Source: Brachionus rotundiformis
Taxonomy: Eukaryota > Rotifera > Eurotatoria > Ploima > Brachionidae
Length of the DNA: 64,000 nt
Assembly (NCBI GenBank): GCA_016802295.1
Contig: JAESIW010000065.1
Span: 124,001-188,000 of the forward strand
Direction of reading: 5' to 3'
Shown: in pieces, positions 47,592 to 59,220 of the stretch
Position numbering within the stretch: position 1 is the stretch's first letter
Layout of the letters: every line of letters starts with the position of its first letter
Position numbers and translations under genes: made by a program
The notes under the pieces: model-generated
Told to the model about the DNA's origin: nothing
What the model saw: the letters and a program-made list of their open reading frames with translations, nothing else
Database searches by the model: none

Positions 47592-48820
47592 TCAAATTGA
47601 CATACTATTAATCCATCTTTTAACATGTTTTAGAACAATAGGTGAAATAGTCTGCTCTGTTTCTTCATACACATTTGACTATTTTGTCCTTAGAGCCCCA
47701 AACTGCCAAAACAGGTATTTTTGTACGGAACAAGATTCTTTCAGGCTCAAAATAAAGTAAAGATTTGGAGTAAAAAAACTATCCATTTCATTCATGAATT
47801 CTTTTTTCAACATTTGCCAATCTTGCTTGGATTGACCAGGCGTGTTTTTTAAACGATTTTCAAAAAATTCTTCAATTTTCTTTTTGGCAACAGAGTCATT
47901 TTGTTCCGATTTAATTGTTTTAAATGTACATGAGTAGGCTTCTATTCTAGCTTCTATCATATTTTCAGAAGTATTCTTAGCTTTTTCCATAAGTCTAATT
48001 TGATGATAGAAATTTTTTTCGGGTGGAATAGAATAATAGAATAAGTGCCGAGAAAAACCAGAAATTTTATCAACGTCGATTGATTGGAAACAATCATTGA
48101 CGTTGAACCTCCTCTACTATGACCAATGAAGCCAATATCTGAATGTTTTGTTTCTTTTCTATTTTTTAAATATTTTACTGCTTCAGTCACATCATCAGCC
48201 AAGTCATAAAAACTAGCCTGCAGAAAATTTCCTATTGATTTTCTAATTCCACTTTCATCGAATCTTAGAACTGCTATTCCATTATTTGACAAATAGTCAG
48301 CAATAATCATAAATGGTTTGCGGTCAAACATAGTTACGTCTCGATCATGGCCTCTTGATCCATGACAAAGAACTACGGCAGCCTTAGGCTTTTTATGCTT
48401 TGGATATGTAAAAGTACCAGATAATGTAATGTTAGCTTTAAGGTTTTTGAATTCAATTTCCTCTTCAATGTACTTAAAAGGACGCTTAGGTGTCTGAGGC
48501 CTGTTAACTTGATATTTTGACTGATTTTGAACTTTATTAAACTGAATTGGATAGTGTATTGTAAAATTTTTCCGAAATCCTTGCATCATCGACCCATTTA
48601 GACGACCCTCAAAAGAAGATCTAATTGATGTCATGTTAAAGTTGATATTAGATCCTTTTAAATCAAAAATGTCAATTGTTATTTTTAAATTTCTTCCAGG
48701 AATTTCAATATATCCTGCATAATCGTTGCCATTTAGAAATATATGAGCCAAAAGTAAGACTGGAATAGCCTGAACACTAGAAACGTTCCAGACTCCTACC
48801 AAATTTCCTGTTTCAGTCAT
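47592..48820 (-). pseudogene. Broken bacterial-type alpha/beta hydrolase (EstD-like)
   Basis: The intact relatives are bacterial serine hydrolases with an N-terminal beta domain and a C-terminal alpha/beta domain. The reading frame from 48820 matches both: GVWNVSS at the N terminus, the linker NRPQTPKRPFKYIEEEIEF, LSGTFTYPKHKKPKAAVVLCHGS, GHDRDVTMFDRKPF, NGIAVLRFDESG, and the nucleophile motif GHSRGG. The match then jumps frame at an 8-bp tandem duplication (48029-48044), and resumes with IPPEKNFYHQIRLMEKAKN. It jumps again at a five-A homopolymer (47718-47722), after which IPVLAVWGSKDK carries the acid Asp. After that a segment holding the catalytic His is missing, and the last helix (EETEQTISPIVLKHV) is in yet another frame, ending at 47592. 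No intron of normal size fits these steps, so I call a pseudogene. Single-base steps could be assembly errors; the deletion is harder to dismiss. Confidence 0.78.
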
Positions 48821-49651
48821 GTTTTGATTTTTTTTGCCAAGTAATGTTAGAAAACAGGTTTTTCAATTTTGTTTTATATTAAAGATATTTTGAAAATGAT
48901 ATCGTTATCGTTAGTTAAAATTTATTTTAATGATTTATTTTTGCAGTATTTAAAATTTAAAATTTCAATTTAGTTTAAACTTTATTTTGACTCTATGATT
49001 GTTTGATTAAAATCAAGTTTTTTTTTATTGGAACCTCCTTAGAAAATATTTTTTTGAAAGTTGATTTTTAACCAAGTTTTTTTTTCTATTCAAATTGTTT
49101 TGCTTTAAAATAAAAAAATAAAGAATTGATTTGTTTGTTTTAGAAATCATGACTGAAATTATTGTTTGAATATTAAATAAAAATCGATTTATAAGATTCT
49201 TTAGTCAAAAACATAAAATATTATGCAAAAATAGTTTCAAAACTTTTTTATACAATCTTTTTTAATAAATGCTTAGTTACTTTGAATAAATAATTAATAA
49301 TTCTGAATTATATTTAGTTTTTTTTTTCTTTTTTTTTTCTTTTTATAAATAAGTATTTTCGATAAATCATTCTAATTCCGTTAATTATTTTTATTATTCG
49401 AAAAAAAAGAAATTATAATAATTTTTTAATTGATATTAGTATTTTAATCTAAAAATAAGCATCGATCGATTTTTTAAAAGTCTGAATTTATTTTTTAAGA
49501 TTTTATTTTTATTTGTGACATTATTTTCTTATCTTTAGAATAAAATAATTATGCAATTAAAAAAAAAAAACTTTAAAATTGAAAAGAGACTGAACAAGAA
49601 TATAAATTATTATTAAACTAAGTGTTATCTAAAACTTGACAATTCTAGCCT
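48821..49651. other. Intergenic region, no gene seen
   Basis: AT-rich, with poly-T/poly-A runs and no ORF. It separates the hydrolase pseudogene from the 3' end of TMED2. Confidence 0.55.
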
Positions 49652-50371
49652 TTAAACGACTCGTCTGATTTCGAAAAATCTCTTCAGATAATAAACCTGT
49701 CCAACAGTCATAGTTAACAAAACAGCAGCTTCAAAAAAAGACCACATAACTACTCGAGAATTTGTGTTATCATTAACTTTAAAAAACAAATTAATTTTCT
49801 TAGGTTTAGATTTAAATAATTAAATTACTAGCTCGGTGAATTCGTTCTCTTATTTCCATGTATTCCTGTTCATGCTTTACAGCGGTCAGGGCATTTGATA
49901 ATTCATTAATCATCTCTTCTAATTTGTTATGGTCAGCTAGAAAAAATATTTTTCAATAAATATTAACAAAAATATATAAATTTTAACACTACCAGTTGAG
50001 TTCGTATTTTCATGGTTGACTTGTGGCTGACTTTCGGTAACATCCATTGTAAACATAACAATCTTGGGGGTCATTGTCGACATTTTATTGCTGAAACAGT
50101 ATTTGTAAATGCCATCCATGTGAGTGGCAAAGGTGTATTTGCCGTTCGATTCTCTGTCTCCTTGGTAAATGACTTTGTTATCTGGTCCGGTGATTTTGAC
50201 ATCAATGTCCAAAAAGCCGCCTTCGACAACTTCAAACATGAGGCCCAACTTTGTTCCAGCTACTGCTCGATCAAAGAAGCACTCTTCCGAATGAGCGTCC
50301 ACTGTTATAAAGTACTGAATTGATTCTTTTATCAGCAAGGCCAAGAATGTAGCATAAAGATAGAGCTTCAT
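49652..50371 (-). CDS. TMED2: TMED2 (p24 beta) ER-Golgi cargo receptor, three exons
   Basis: A p24-family type I membrane protein of COPI and COPII vesicles. Exons in coding order: 50371-49993, 49936-49829, 49776-49652; in frame, 203 residues (human 201). Signal peptide, then the GOLD domain with HSEECFFDRAVAGTKLGLMFEV, GGFLDIDVKITGPD, GDRESNGKYTFATHMDG, YKYCFSNKMSTMTPKIVMFTMDV; coiled-coil segment DHNKLEEMINELSNALTAVK and HEQEYMEIRERIHR; a single membrane helix; and the cytosolic tail YLKRFFEIRRVV with the FF and RR sorting signals. Introns are 56 and 52 bp. Very strongly conserved and surely functional. Confidence 0.96.
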
Positions 50372-53300
50372 CTCGAATCTATTCTATTTTTATTGATCAA
50401 TATAAATTATTTGAATTGTATTTTAAATTGAATGCTACGTGTTATAAAGAATGTTCGTCTAAAATATGAACAAATATAAATTTTTTTTAGTAAATTAAAA
50501 TTTTCAATTTTTGTACTATGCAAATTGTGTGCATATTTTGGCAAAGATAGAAAATTGTCTTTTTTGAATTTTTAATGCATAAAAATATTATAAATCAAAA
50601 AAATTATTATTTTAATTAAGTTTTACATAAAATAAGTAAATTTATTATTTTTATTATTTGAGTAAACATATTAGATTGCTTGTATGTAAAAAAAATATAA
50701 ATTTTTTTATTGATTCTAACTTTTTGATATACACAATACTTTTAAAATTAGATAGCATATCGATCGCCTAATAAAAACAATTCTCATTCTGAATACATTT
50801 TAAAATATTATGTTTTTTATTTTATTTTCACAAAAATGAAAAGCAACATAGGCAAAATTACGAAAAGAGATAATCTAATTTTTGGAGAAAATTAATTTTA
50901 TTCAGTCAATTTATTTTATATTTGAAATATAAAGAGGATCGGCTTAAAAAATTAAAAAGCAGATTTTATGCTTAAAATTTACTAAATGTATTTAATTTAA
51001 ATTCAATCAAGTTTAGCCCATTAATAATTTATAATTTTTGTTAGTCTATAATCTATTTTTTTTCTAAATTAATACATTTATTATATTAAATTGACTTTAA
51101 TTATATTTAACAAAGAAGATTGCGCTTTCTTTTTTATGAGATATTCTTTTAAGTCTATCTTGCTTCGGGATAAGAAGGAGCTCAGACTCGCTCAGGGATT
51201 CGTGTTTATCGAGAAAAAAATATATTATTTTCATGGGGACAAATAAATTCCAAATAAACAAGAATAGATAAAGAATCAATATTTTGGAAAACTATTTGGT
51301 TGGGTGTTTTTATTTAGAATTATTTTTTTCAAGCAAAAATATCATAATATTATATTATTTTTCTTTTTTTTAACATTGATATAATTTTTCGAGTTGAATA
51401 TTATTTGCATCTCCAATTACTAGTTAGATTAAATATCGCTTTTTTAAGTCAAAATAATTTTTATTTTATATAAGAAAATGGTAATATTAAGATAATTTGA
51501 ATAAGGCCTTTTCATGATAGTAAAATAAAAAAAGTAAATTTAAACAATTATTTAAAATTAGAATAAATTCAATTAGAGATAAAATGAAATCTTTGTCATA
51601 AATTATTTTATGTTCAAAATTACTTTAATTCAAGTAGAAAGAAAAATATTTGCTAACAAATTAGTCAAAGATAAATTTGGAAAGTTATTTTTTTCTACTT
51701 AATTCATTTTATTTTCAATGAATTTCGATAAATTTGTTTTATATTTTGCATTATTAAACTCTATGGGATTAAAATACAAGCTTTCAAGCAATTAAAAAAC
51801 TGAAATATTCATCGATTGTTTGTTTAGATTTATATTTAAATTTAATTTTTTTTTATTCGCAAAAAAATAAACACTAGATCTTAAAAAATATTTTATTTTT
51901 ATTAGGAAAAAATCTTAAAAGTCATTTTAATGAAAAAATTAATTTTATTTTTTTAGTTGGAATCATTCTTTAATTTTCATTTCATTAAAAATAATTCTAA
52001 TAATTATTTTAAATTAAATAACAACGCTGATTCAGCTGAAAAGCGAATAATATGCCATTTATTTATAAGTAAGTAAAAAAAAAATTTAAGCTAGGAAAAA
52101 TCTCATAATTCCTTTAAATTTTATTTTTTCCTATTGGTAAATTAGAATTATATTTGAAAAATAATAAAAAAAATAAATTAAAAATGCATAATTTCAATTC
52201 CTGAATCTCGAAGTTTAATTAATTATTCAAATCTTTCGATTTAAATTCGATTCGAATAAACAAGGACATAATTTTAGATTGCAACTAAAGTTTTACCAAG
52301 CGATCCAAGTTTTAAAATCAGATAAAAAAATATTTTAAAATGTTTTCTAAACAAATTTTCTATTTTAGAGAATATAAAATAAAAAGATTTCAATTTAAAT
52401 TATGACTATAAATCGAGTTTTGAAGCATACATTCAAGTGTTTTTAATAAAATGCCGAGAGCTTTTGAATTAAAATACGAATTTTACAATAAAATAATAAG
52501 AAAATAAATAATAATTTCTTCTAAATAGTAATTATAAAATTATAAAATAAAATTATACTAAATAATACGAACCGATTAACTCAATAATTATTATTATTAC
52601 TATTTTTTTTTCTTTTTCATTTTCTTTGAATCATCATATGCGATAATCATTTCACAATAATAAAGGTTAAAATGAACATCGTGTTAATTAAAATTACTGT
52701 TTACCAGGTAACATATTTCAATTTATTTTATATTAAAATAGACATATTGGAGTTTTTAATTTCTATTTCAAAAACGAATATGCATCAATTTATTTTTCTA
52801 TTATATTTTGCATTTTAAATTAAATTAATAATTACATTTTAAGCTCGAATAATAAAATGGGTGCTTTTTTTAGACTAGTTTTGCCTCAGAGTAGCATAAA
52901 TTGTATGCTCAAATATTTGGAAATCAATAATTTTTCTTCTCGGCTCAAGCTATTTCTCGTTATAAAGAGTTTCAAAATGTTAAAATTTATAGTTTTATTG
53001 TAATCTTTTTAATATTTGCAAGCATTGTTTTCACATAAAGCAATAAAATAATTCATATATTTCTTTAAGCCAATAAAATGGATGAATTTGGGAAATTGTA
53101 AGATAGTAAAAATCGAATCTAATAAAATAATAAATAGTTTTGAAATGTTAAGACCGAAAACTAATAGAAAACAATATAAAATGTAATAGTAATAATCATA
53201 ATTTTGGCAAAAATATAATTTTTATAGAGGAAAAAACAAACAAGTTTTGTTTCGATAGAGCTAGAAATTAAAGTTATTACGTAATTCATTCACATTATCA

Positions 53301-54990
53301 TAACCTACATTTAACTCAAGAAATAAAAAATATATTTAAAATGAAAAATTGCAATTCTATTCGAGATAAATATTTTACGTAATGATATGAAATAATAGTG
53401 CCTAGAGTATGTGGAAATAATGTTAACCTTAGTTCGGATTTTCTTATTCAAATTCAATGCTCAACAATATAAAATAATATTAATAATTTACATTAATTAT
53501 TTTTATTAAATATACAATAGAACACTTTTTGTTGTGTTGAAATTTCATTTGAATATTAAGCTCTAGTTTTCCTTGTTTGCATTTTCAAAATAAAAAAGAG
53601 ATTTTTCGTATTTTTATTGTTAGATTATGTAATTTGCTAAAAATGAATTTTCGTGTATAACTCATAAAAAGAGAAAAGTTTAAAAATTTACAATAAAGAT
53701 CTATTTAATAGAAATAATAATATAATACTTCATATTAAATTTAATATTTCTTTTTTTTTCTCTCTCTCTCTCTTTTTTCTTTATTTCTTTTCTCGCTCTC
53801 GTTTTTATTTTCAAGCTATCGCTCTTGTTTTGGTATTTAGTTATTTAAATGGATGGCTTTAAAAAAATAAAACAAAAATATTTCAAATAATTTAAATTTT
53901 AGCTAATGTTGATTTTTTTAATAGCATTTTATTCAACCTCTCTTATATTTTTATGAGGGAGCGCTTACCTTTGATTTCCAAAAGACAGCAATATGCTGGC
54001 TCGATAGCTATGTAATCAAAATTAAAATCGTATTAGTGTTTGTTAAGAAAAAATTTTATCGGCAGTAGATTCCTATTATAAAAATATATTTAAACATAGT
54101 TTTTATTTTTTCACTAATTTTTATTATTTTAATAAAAATATTAGACTAAATATTAAGACAATTGTTACCAATTAGGTCATCACCTAGTTCCTAAACAGTC
54201 CGCTTTTTAGCCAAGGCCAAAACTTAATAAGCTAAAGAAATACCAACTAATCCAAGTTCTCTTAAGCCATTTAGTTGTAATACAAAGATAAAAAATTTAA
54301 AAGAAAAAGCAAGATTAAATAAGATAGAAGGATAACTTAATCTCTAAAATAGTATAGATAAAATTTTCGGAAGCTTTTTTTAATTTAATTTATTACAAGT
54401 CAAGCTTTTGCACGCAAATTCCCTGACGCCTATTTTTTGCAATAATTTTATATTTATATATATATATATTTTTTTTTATTATTTAACTAAAAAATAAAAA
54501 AAACTTTCAAATATTAAAAACATAATTATTTCTCATTATTTTTTTAAAACGATAAGAGAGAGAAAAAGAATTGGAAAATAAATTAAACTATAGGTCCGAA
54601 AAGGTGTATTTAGAAAAAATTAAATTAATAATTATATACTTTTGAAGTACATAATTTATAGCATTAACAAATCATGTTCGACTTCAGATATTTCCAAAAT
54701 TAATTAGATAAAGTTAATTCAAAAAATATCAATGTATGGTTTAGATTTATATAATATATTTATTTAAAGTAGTATTTTTATTTTTTTGATTACTTAAAAT
54801 GATTATTTTTTAAATTATCTTTTATTAATTCAAATAGAAAAAATTATTTTTATTTTTGTAAGCTAAAATTACATTGAAATTAAATAATTTTTTTTTTACT
54901 AAAAGCAAATAAAATTGTTGAAAACTTTTTAATTATAAATGATGTAATATCTATTTAGATAAAAATTATGCTATATTGAATACCGAAGAA
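50372..54990. other. 4.6-kb gene-poor region before the Spalt-like gene
   Basis: Extremely AT-rich; no supported gene. The 60-codon minus-strand frame at 51097-51279 is probably chance. A CT tract lies at 53758-53772 and an (AT)n tract near 54455-54470. An acceptor-like CTATTTAG ends at 54958, so an upstream exon or a leader site of the Spalt-like gene may lie here; I could not find a coding exon. Confidence 0.5.
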
Positions 54991-56472
54991 ATGATAATTG
55001 ATTCTACAAGTTCTTCTTATAGTACTGAAACCGAGCAAGAAGTAGCAATTTCTGGTTCAAGCACAAACCCGCAGTTAGTCTATGTACCAAAAGAATATCT
55101 AAATAAACTTGAAAAATCAATCGAGACTATTCAGGTTCAACAAGAAATTCAGCTTAATTTAATTAAACAACTGCAAGAAAAAGTGAACCATTGTTCATGT
55201 TTGACCAGTCAAGTAGGAGCTAATGAATCGGGTGATGAGAAAAAGGCAGAAAATGAGAACACACCTACAGCGGAAAACGAAAATGATTTGATGGAAGAGC
55301 CGTCTGAGGCCAATGTTCAAAAAGACTTGGAAATATTGGAACCAGACATCAAAAAAGTTAAGATGGAGACCAATGAAGATGTTGCCAGAAAAGAAAAAGA
55401 ATGCATAGAACAGATATCGTCGATGCCTTCAGGCTCGCCTGTCCATTCTCTATCCAGTTCACCATCCCACACTGATCCATCACAGCCTTCATCAACATCC
55501 AACTCGTCTACTTCATCCTTCAGACACAAGTGTCAATTATGTGGCAAGGTGTTTGGTAGCGATTCGGCCGTTCAAATTCACATTAGATCACACACAGGAG
55601 AAAGGCCATTCAAGTGCAACATTTGTGGCAATAGGTTCTCGACCAAAGGCAATTTAAAAGTTCATTTTCAGCGTTTGCATAAAAATAAAGAGTTCAATTC
55701 AAACAATGAGGATTCTGATAATGAGTCTATTTCTAATAATACTGTGAAATCATGCACTTCTTTGTCAAGCTACAATCCAACTAGCATCGGACCTATAAAC
55801 CAGCCGATAGGACATCAGCATCATCAGGAGCCTTTCAAGCCCCATGTGGTCGAGAATCATGTATTTCCTTCGACTCACATGGCAAACTATTCGAACTTTT
55901 ATGAAACTAATAGAATACCAAGTCAGCATGTATCCCATGACGGATATTCAAACAGTAGTCCAAACCAGGACCCAACTTCACAAATTATTCAATCAATGAT
56001 ATGCAAAATTCTTAAACAAGAAAATCCAAATTTGGACGAAAATGTTCTTAGAGCCGTGCTTAGCACAGTTTTTAATTCAAGGACCGATTTTAATCTAAAT
56101 GATCAGGCGTCTATACAAGAAATGAACAACATTTTATCAGTTATTTTAAGTAAATTATCTCATGTTCAGCCCGAAAATAGCCCAGCTAAGGTACAGCCAT
56201 GCCAGTCCTCGTGGCAATCGAGTTCAAGTCAAGCTCAACAACAATTGCAATCGACTTTACAACCATCAAATGATCACAATTGTTCATTTTGCTCAAAAAA
56301 ATTTTCAAGTGCCAGTGCTTTGGATATTCACATGCGAACTCATACTGGAGAAAAGCCGTTCAAATGCGAGATTTGTTCGAGAGCGTTTACAACCAAAGGA
56401 AATCTGAAGGTACACATGGGAACACATGGTCTTACCTTTGCCTCTCGAAATCAACTACAGCAAAGTCTATGA
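54991..56472 (+). CDS. Spalt-like (SALL) C2H2 zinc-finger transcription factor
   Basis: 493 residues from the ATG at 54991. Two pairs of C2H2 fingers are present: residues about 180-230 (HKCQLCGKVFGSDSAVQIHI, then FKCNICGNRFSTKGNLKVHF) and about 429-483 (HNCSFCSKKFSSASALDIHM, then FKCEICSRAFTTKGNLKVHM). The second finger of each pair carries the FxTKGNLKVH box that marks Spalt proteins, and the linkers HTGERPF and HTGEKPF are standard. The N-terminal stretch IETIQVQQEIQLNLIKQLQ resembles the Gln-rich oligomerisation segment of SALL proteins. The C2HC finger and NuRD-recruiting N terminus of other SALLs are not seen and may be in an upstream exon: the frame is open back to an acceptor-like site at 54958, and a tiny out-of-frame uORF (ATG at 54969) precedes the start. 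A nuclear regulator of development is expected. Confidence 0.87.
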   Translation: MIIDSTSSSYSTETEQEVAISGSSTNPQLVYVPKEYLNKLEKSIETIQVQQEIQLNLIKQLQEKVNHCSCLTSQVGANESGDEKKAENENTPTAENENDLMEEPSEANVQKDLEILEPDIKKVKMETNEDVARKEKECIEQISSMPSGSPVHSLSSSPSHTDPSQPSSTSNSSTSSFRHKCQLCGKVFGSDSAVQIHIRSHTGERPFKCNICGNRFSTKGNLKVHFQRLHKNKEFNSNNEDSDNESISNNTVKSCTSLSSYNPTSIGPINQPIGHQHHQEPFKPHVVENHVFPSTHMANYSNFYETNRIPSQHVSHDGYSNSSPNQDPTSQIIQSMICKILKQENPNLDENVLRAVLSTVFNSRTDFNLNDQASIQEMNNILSVILSKLSHVQPENSPAKVQPCQSSWQSSSSQAQQQLQSTLQPSNDHNCSFCSKKFSSASALDIHMRTHTGEKPFKCEICSRAFTTKGNLKVHMGTHGLTFASRNQLQQSL

Positions 56473-56811
56473 AAATATTCGGAATATAAGATACATACCT
56501 CAAATGATTTATTTTTTTTTTTTATATATGATAATGTTAAATTTTATATAAAAATCAGGCTGGTGATTTGTAAATACCTAATAGTTAAAGAATATTTGAT
56601 TTTGAAATAAAAAATAATTTTAATAATTTTTTTTTCAAATTAATGTTTATTATTCTTTTTGCATATTTTTGATATCTATTATAGCATTTTCTCATAGATT
56701 GTTTTCCTAATTATTAAAAAAATTTTAGGAATTTTAATCAAATTTTCATTAAAAAGATGATTTTTTCAAAATTTATTTTTCCAATTTTTCAAATTATTCG
56801 AACAACAAAAA
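56473..56811. other. Convergent 3' flanks of the Spalt-like gene and TXNDC17
   Basis: 339 bp between two converging stop codons. Contains AATAAA-like motifs (near 56607) and nothing else recognised. Confidence 0.55.
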
Positions 56812-57308
56812 TCAATCTTCGAAAAGCATTTGCACTAGAGCCTCATCAGCACATTGATTCTCTTTCAAAATCTTATTCTAATAATAAGATAATTAATTTA
56901 AATTTTATTTATTAATCTCTTTAATCAAGTTAGCTAACTTTTTTCCATTGAATCAAAGTTGGAATACATTTCAATTGAATTTCTTTATCTGTTCTAAATT
57001 CATTCTGAGGATTTTTCCATCTTTGAAAGAATGAGAATAAGTTAAACAAATTTAATAAAGTTAGTTTATTAATAATACGTCGATCTATCACCAACAAAGC
57101 AGGTTATAAATTCACTTTTATCGGACAAGTCTTGCAAGCACTTTTTGATCACCGGATCGGCATCATTGCAATCAGGGCACCAGCTTTGTTCGTTTGGTTG
57201 ATCTTTGTTACCAGTGAAAAGAATAAAGATGGAATGCTTCAAAGTCTCAGCCGAAGCTAAGTATTTTTTCAACTCTTGTAAATTGTAAAAGACGCTTTGT
57301 TTAGCCAT
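56812..57308 (-). CDS. TXNDC17: TXNDC17 (TRP14) thioredoxin-like protein, three exons
   Basis: A cytosolic 14-kDa disulfide reductase that accepts electrons from thioredoxin reductase. Exons in coding order: 57308-57079, 57020-56939, 56877-56812; in frame, 125 residues (human 123). The active site WCPDC and the preceding FTGNKD match the family, followed by ADPVIKKCLQ, FVGDRST/WKNPQNEFR across the first junction, the cis-proline motif CIPTLIQW, and CADEALVQMLFED at the end. Introns are 58 and 61 bp. The second acceptor is ambiguous by 6 bp (TAG at 56878 or AAG six bases later), changing two residues only. A truncated reading to 57069 is intron read-through. Confidence 0.93.
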
Positions 57309-59220
57309 TCTCTTAAATAAATTAGAGCGCTATAAAATTTTATTTATTTTATTTAAGTTTAACTTCATTATCTTGAGGTTTTATCTTTTTAATATTTTAT
57401 TTTTAAATCATTTCAAGAAATATTTAATTAGCATAAATAAATTTTTTTATTTTATTTTTTGCAAATATTATCTAAGGATGCGTTGAAAATAATTTAGTTG
57501 ATTAAACACACTTATGAGTTTTAAATTAAATTTTTATGAATTTATTTTTTTGAATTTTAGATTAAGCTAAATTAACTATTCAAAAATAAGCTCGTCAAAA
57601 ATTGATTTTTTGTTTATGTAAATTAATTATGAATTTATTTAATTCATAGGATCATTTTTTTTAATCTTCTAATTAGTAATCGGCTAATAGGAAAATAAAC
57701 GAGAACAAATTTCTAAATACAATAATTTTTAATATGAAAAAAATTTGCAAAAATTTCATAATTTGGTTATATAATTTGTAATTTTGATTAATAATAAAAT
57801 TTTAGAGCAAATATTTTCAGTTTGTTTTTGTTCGATAATAAATATAAAAATTTACTTTGACTTTAGAAAAAGAGAAACAATATGAGCTTTCAAAATAAAA
57901 AAAACTTAAATTAAAAATAAATTTAAAGGTATTTTTGATATTTTTAGTTACTCCAATTTAAACAAAGATTTTTTTAAATCATATAATTCCAAAAACTAAC
58001 AAACATTTTCAAGTTAATTTAAATATTTTTTAAATTAAAATTTTTGAGTTTTTAATCTTCAATTTAACATTAATTTTCAATATTATTTTAATATTTTTTT
58101 ATAAATTTGAATGACGCAGCTTTTAATTTAAAATTATGACTAAAATTTTTTCTAAAAGAAGTTAGAAACTTATTGTTATTTAGTGTAAACATTGAATGGT
58201 ATTAATTAAAATTATTTTTTGAAAATAAAATATACATAACTAAGCAACTGTGGAAAAAGTTTTTGCTTTTTAAATTTTTATGAGTTTTATCGCTGTAATT
58301 TTTTATCAATTCTTATTTTTTGAATAAAATATTAATTTTATTTAAAATAGCTGTAAAAATATTTCTAAACAAAATTCAATAATTTTTTATCATTTGACTA
58401 TTTTTTTTACTTAATAATGATAAAAAAGTTATTATAGTTATTCAGAGAAACTTTAATCAAATAGCTTGAAAATATCAAATTTTTAAAAATACATCAGTTT
58501 TTTATCATAACATAATTATAAGTTGAGTAAATAATATGAAATTTTTAGGCAAAATTAAGAACTTTCTTTTTTAACATTTTAACAAATATTTTTCAAATTT
58601 AATTAATTGCATGAGCTTTTTGGAAAAAATGAACCTAATTAAAAGCCTATGTGTAAAATATTTCTAATAAAAAATGTTTAATTTATAAATATCAAGCAAT
58701 GAAAATAACTTATGAAATAAAACTAATTTAATGATTTTTTATTTTCTCGAAAGTTTTCTATTGTTATTTGAAATAGATTCTAAAACTAGATTTACTAATA
58801 TGAGAACAATTTACCTAATTGATATTTTCTTTTTATTATTCGCAAAAATGTTAAACATAAATAAAATATTTTTCTTATTCTATCATTCTATCATAAAACT
58901 TTTTGATAATGATAATTTTTAGTGTATTTTAAATTTTTACAGCTTTAAAAAATTAAATATAATTTAAAAATTATTCATATTAAATAAAAATAAAATAAAA
59001 AAATTCTGAATCTTATCAATCATTAAGATATTTAAAAGCGCTTTTTGAATTTTATAAAAACACTTAAAGTACTTTGAACTAATAATTCTCATTAAATTGT
59101 CGCATAAAATTTTCCATGACCTACCAAGCCGTCAATCTGCTTTGGAAGGTTCTAAAAATTTGCTTTATATTTTATATAAAAAAAAATAATGAATTAAATT
59201 TTTGTTAAATAATTTAAAAG
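57309..59220. other. AT-rich intergenic region, no gene seen
   Basis: The most AT-rich part of the window. The 63-codon frame at 58731-58922 is Phe/Ile/Asn-rich and is expected by chance. No repeat or RNA gene recognised. It ends at the LINE relic. Confidence 0.55.

Noticed and set aside
47679..48820. Hydrolase as a functional two-exon gene
   Set aside because: There is no GT-AG intron of normal size at the frame change, an 8-bp duplication explains it, and the catalytic-His segment is missing further on.
50012..50323. 103-codon plus-strand frame
   Set aside because: Antisense shadow of TMED2 exon 1.
55317..56489. Frames antisense to or out of phase with the Spalt-like gene
   Set aside because: Shadows of the zinc-finger coding sequence.
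58731..58922. 63-codon frame
   Set aside because: Phe/Ile/Asn-rich chance frame.
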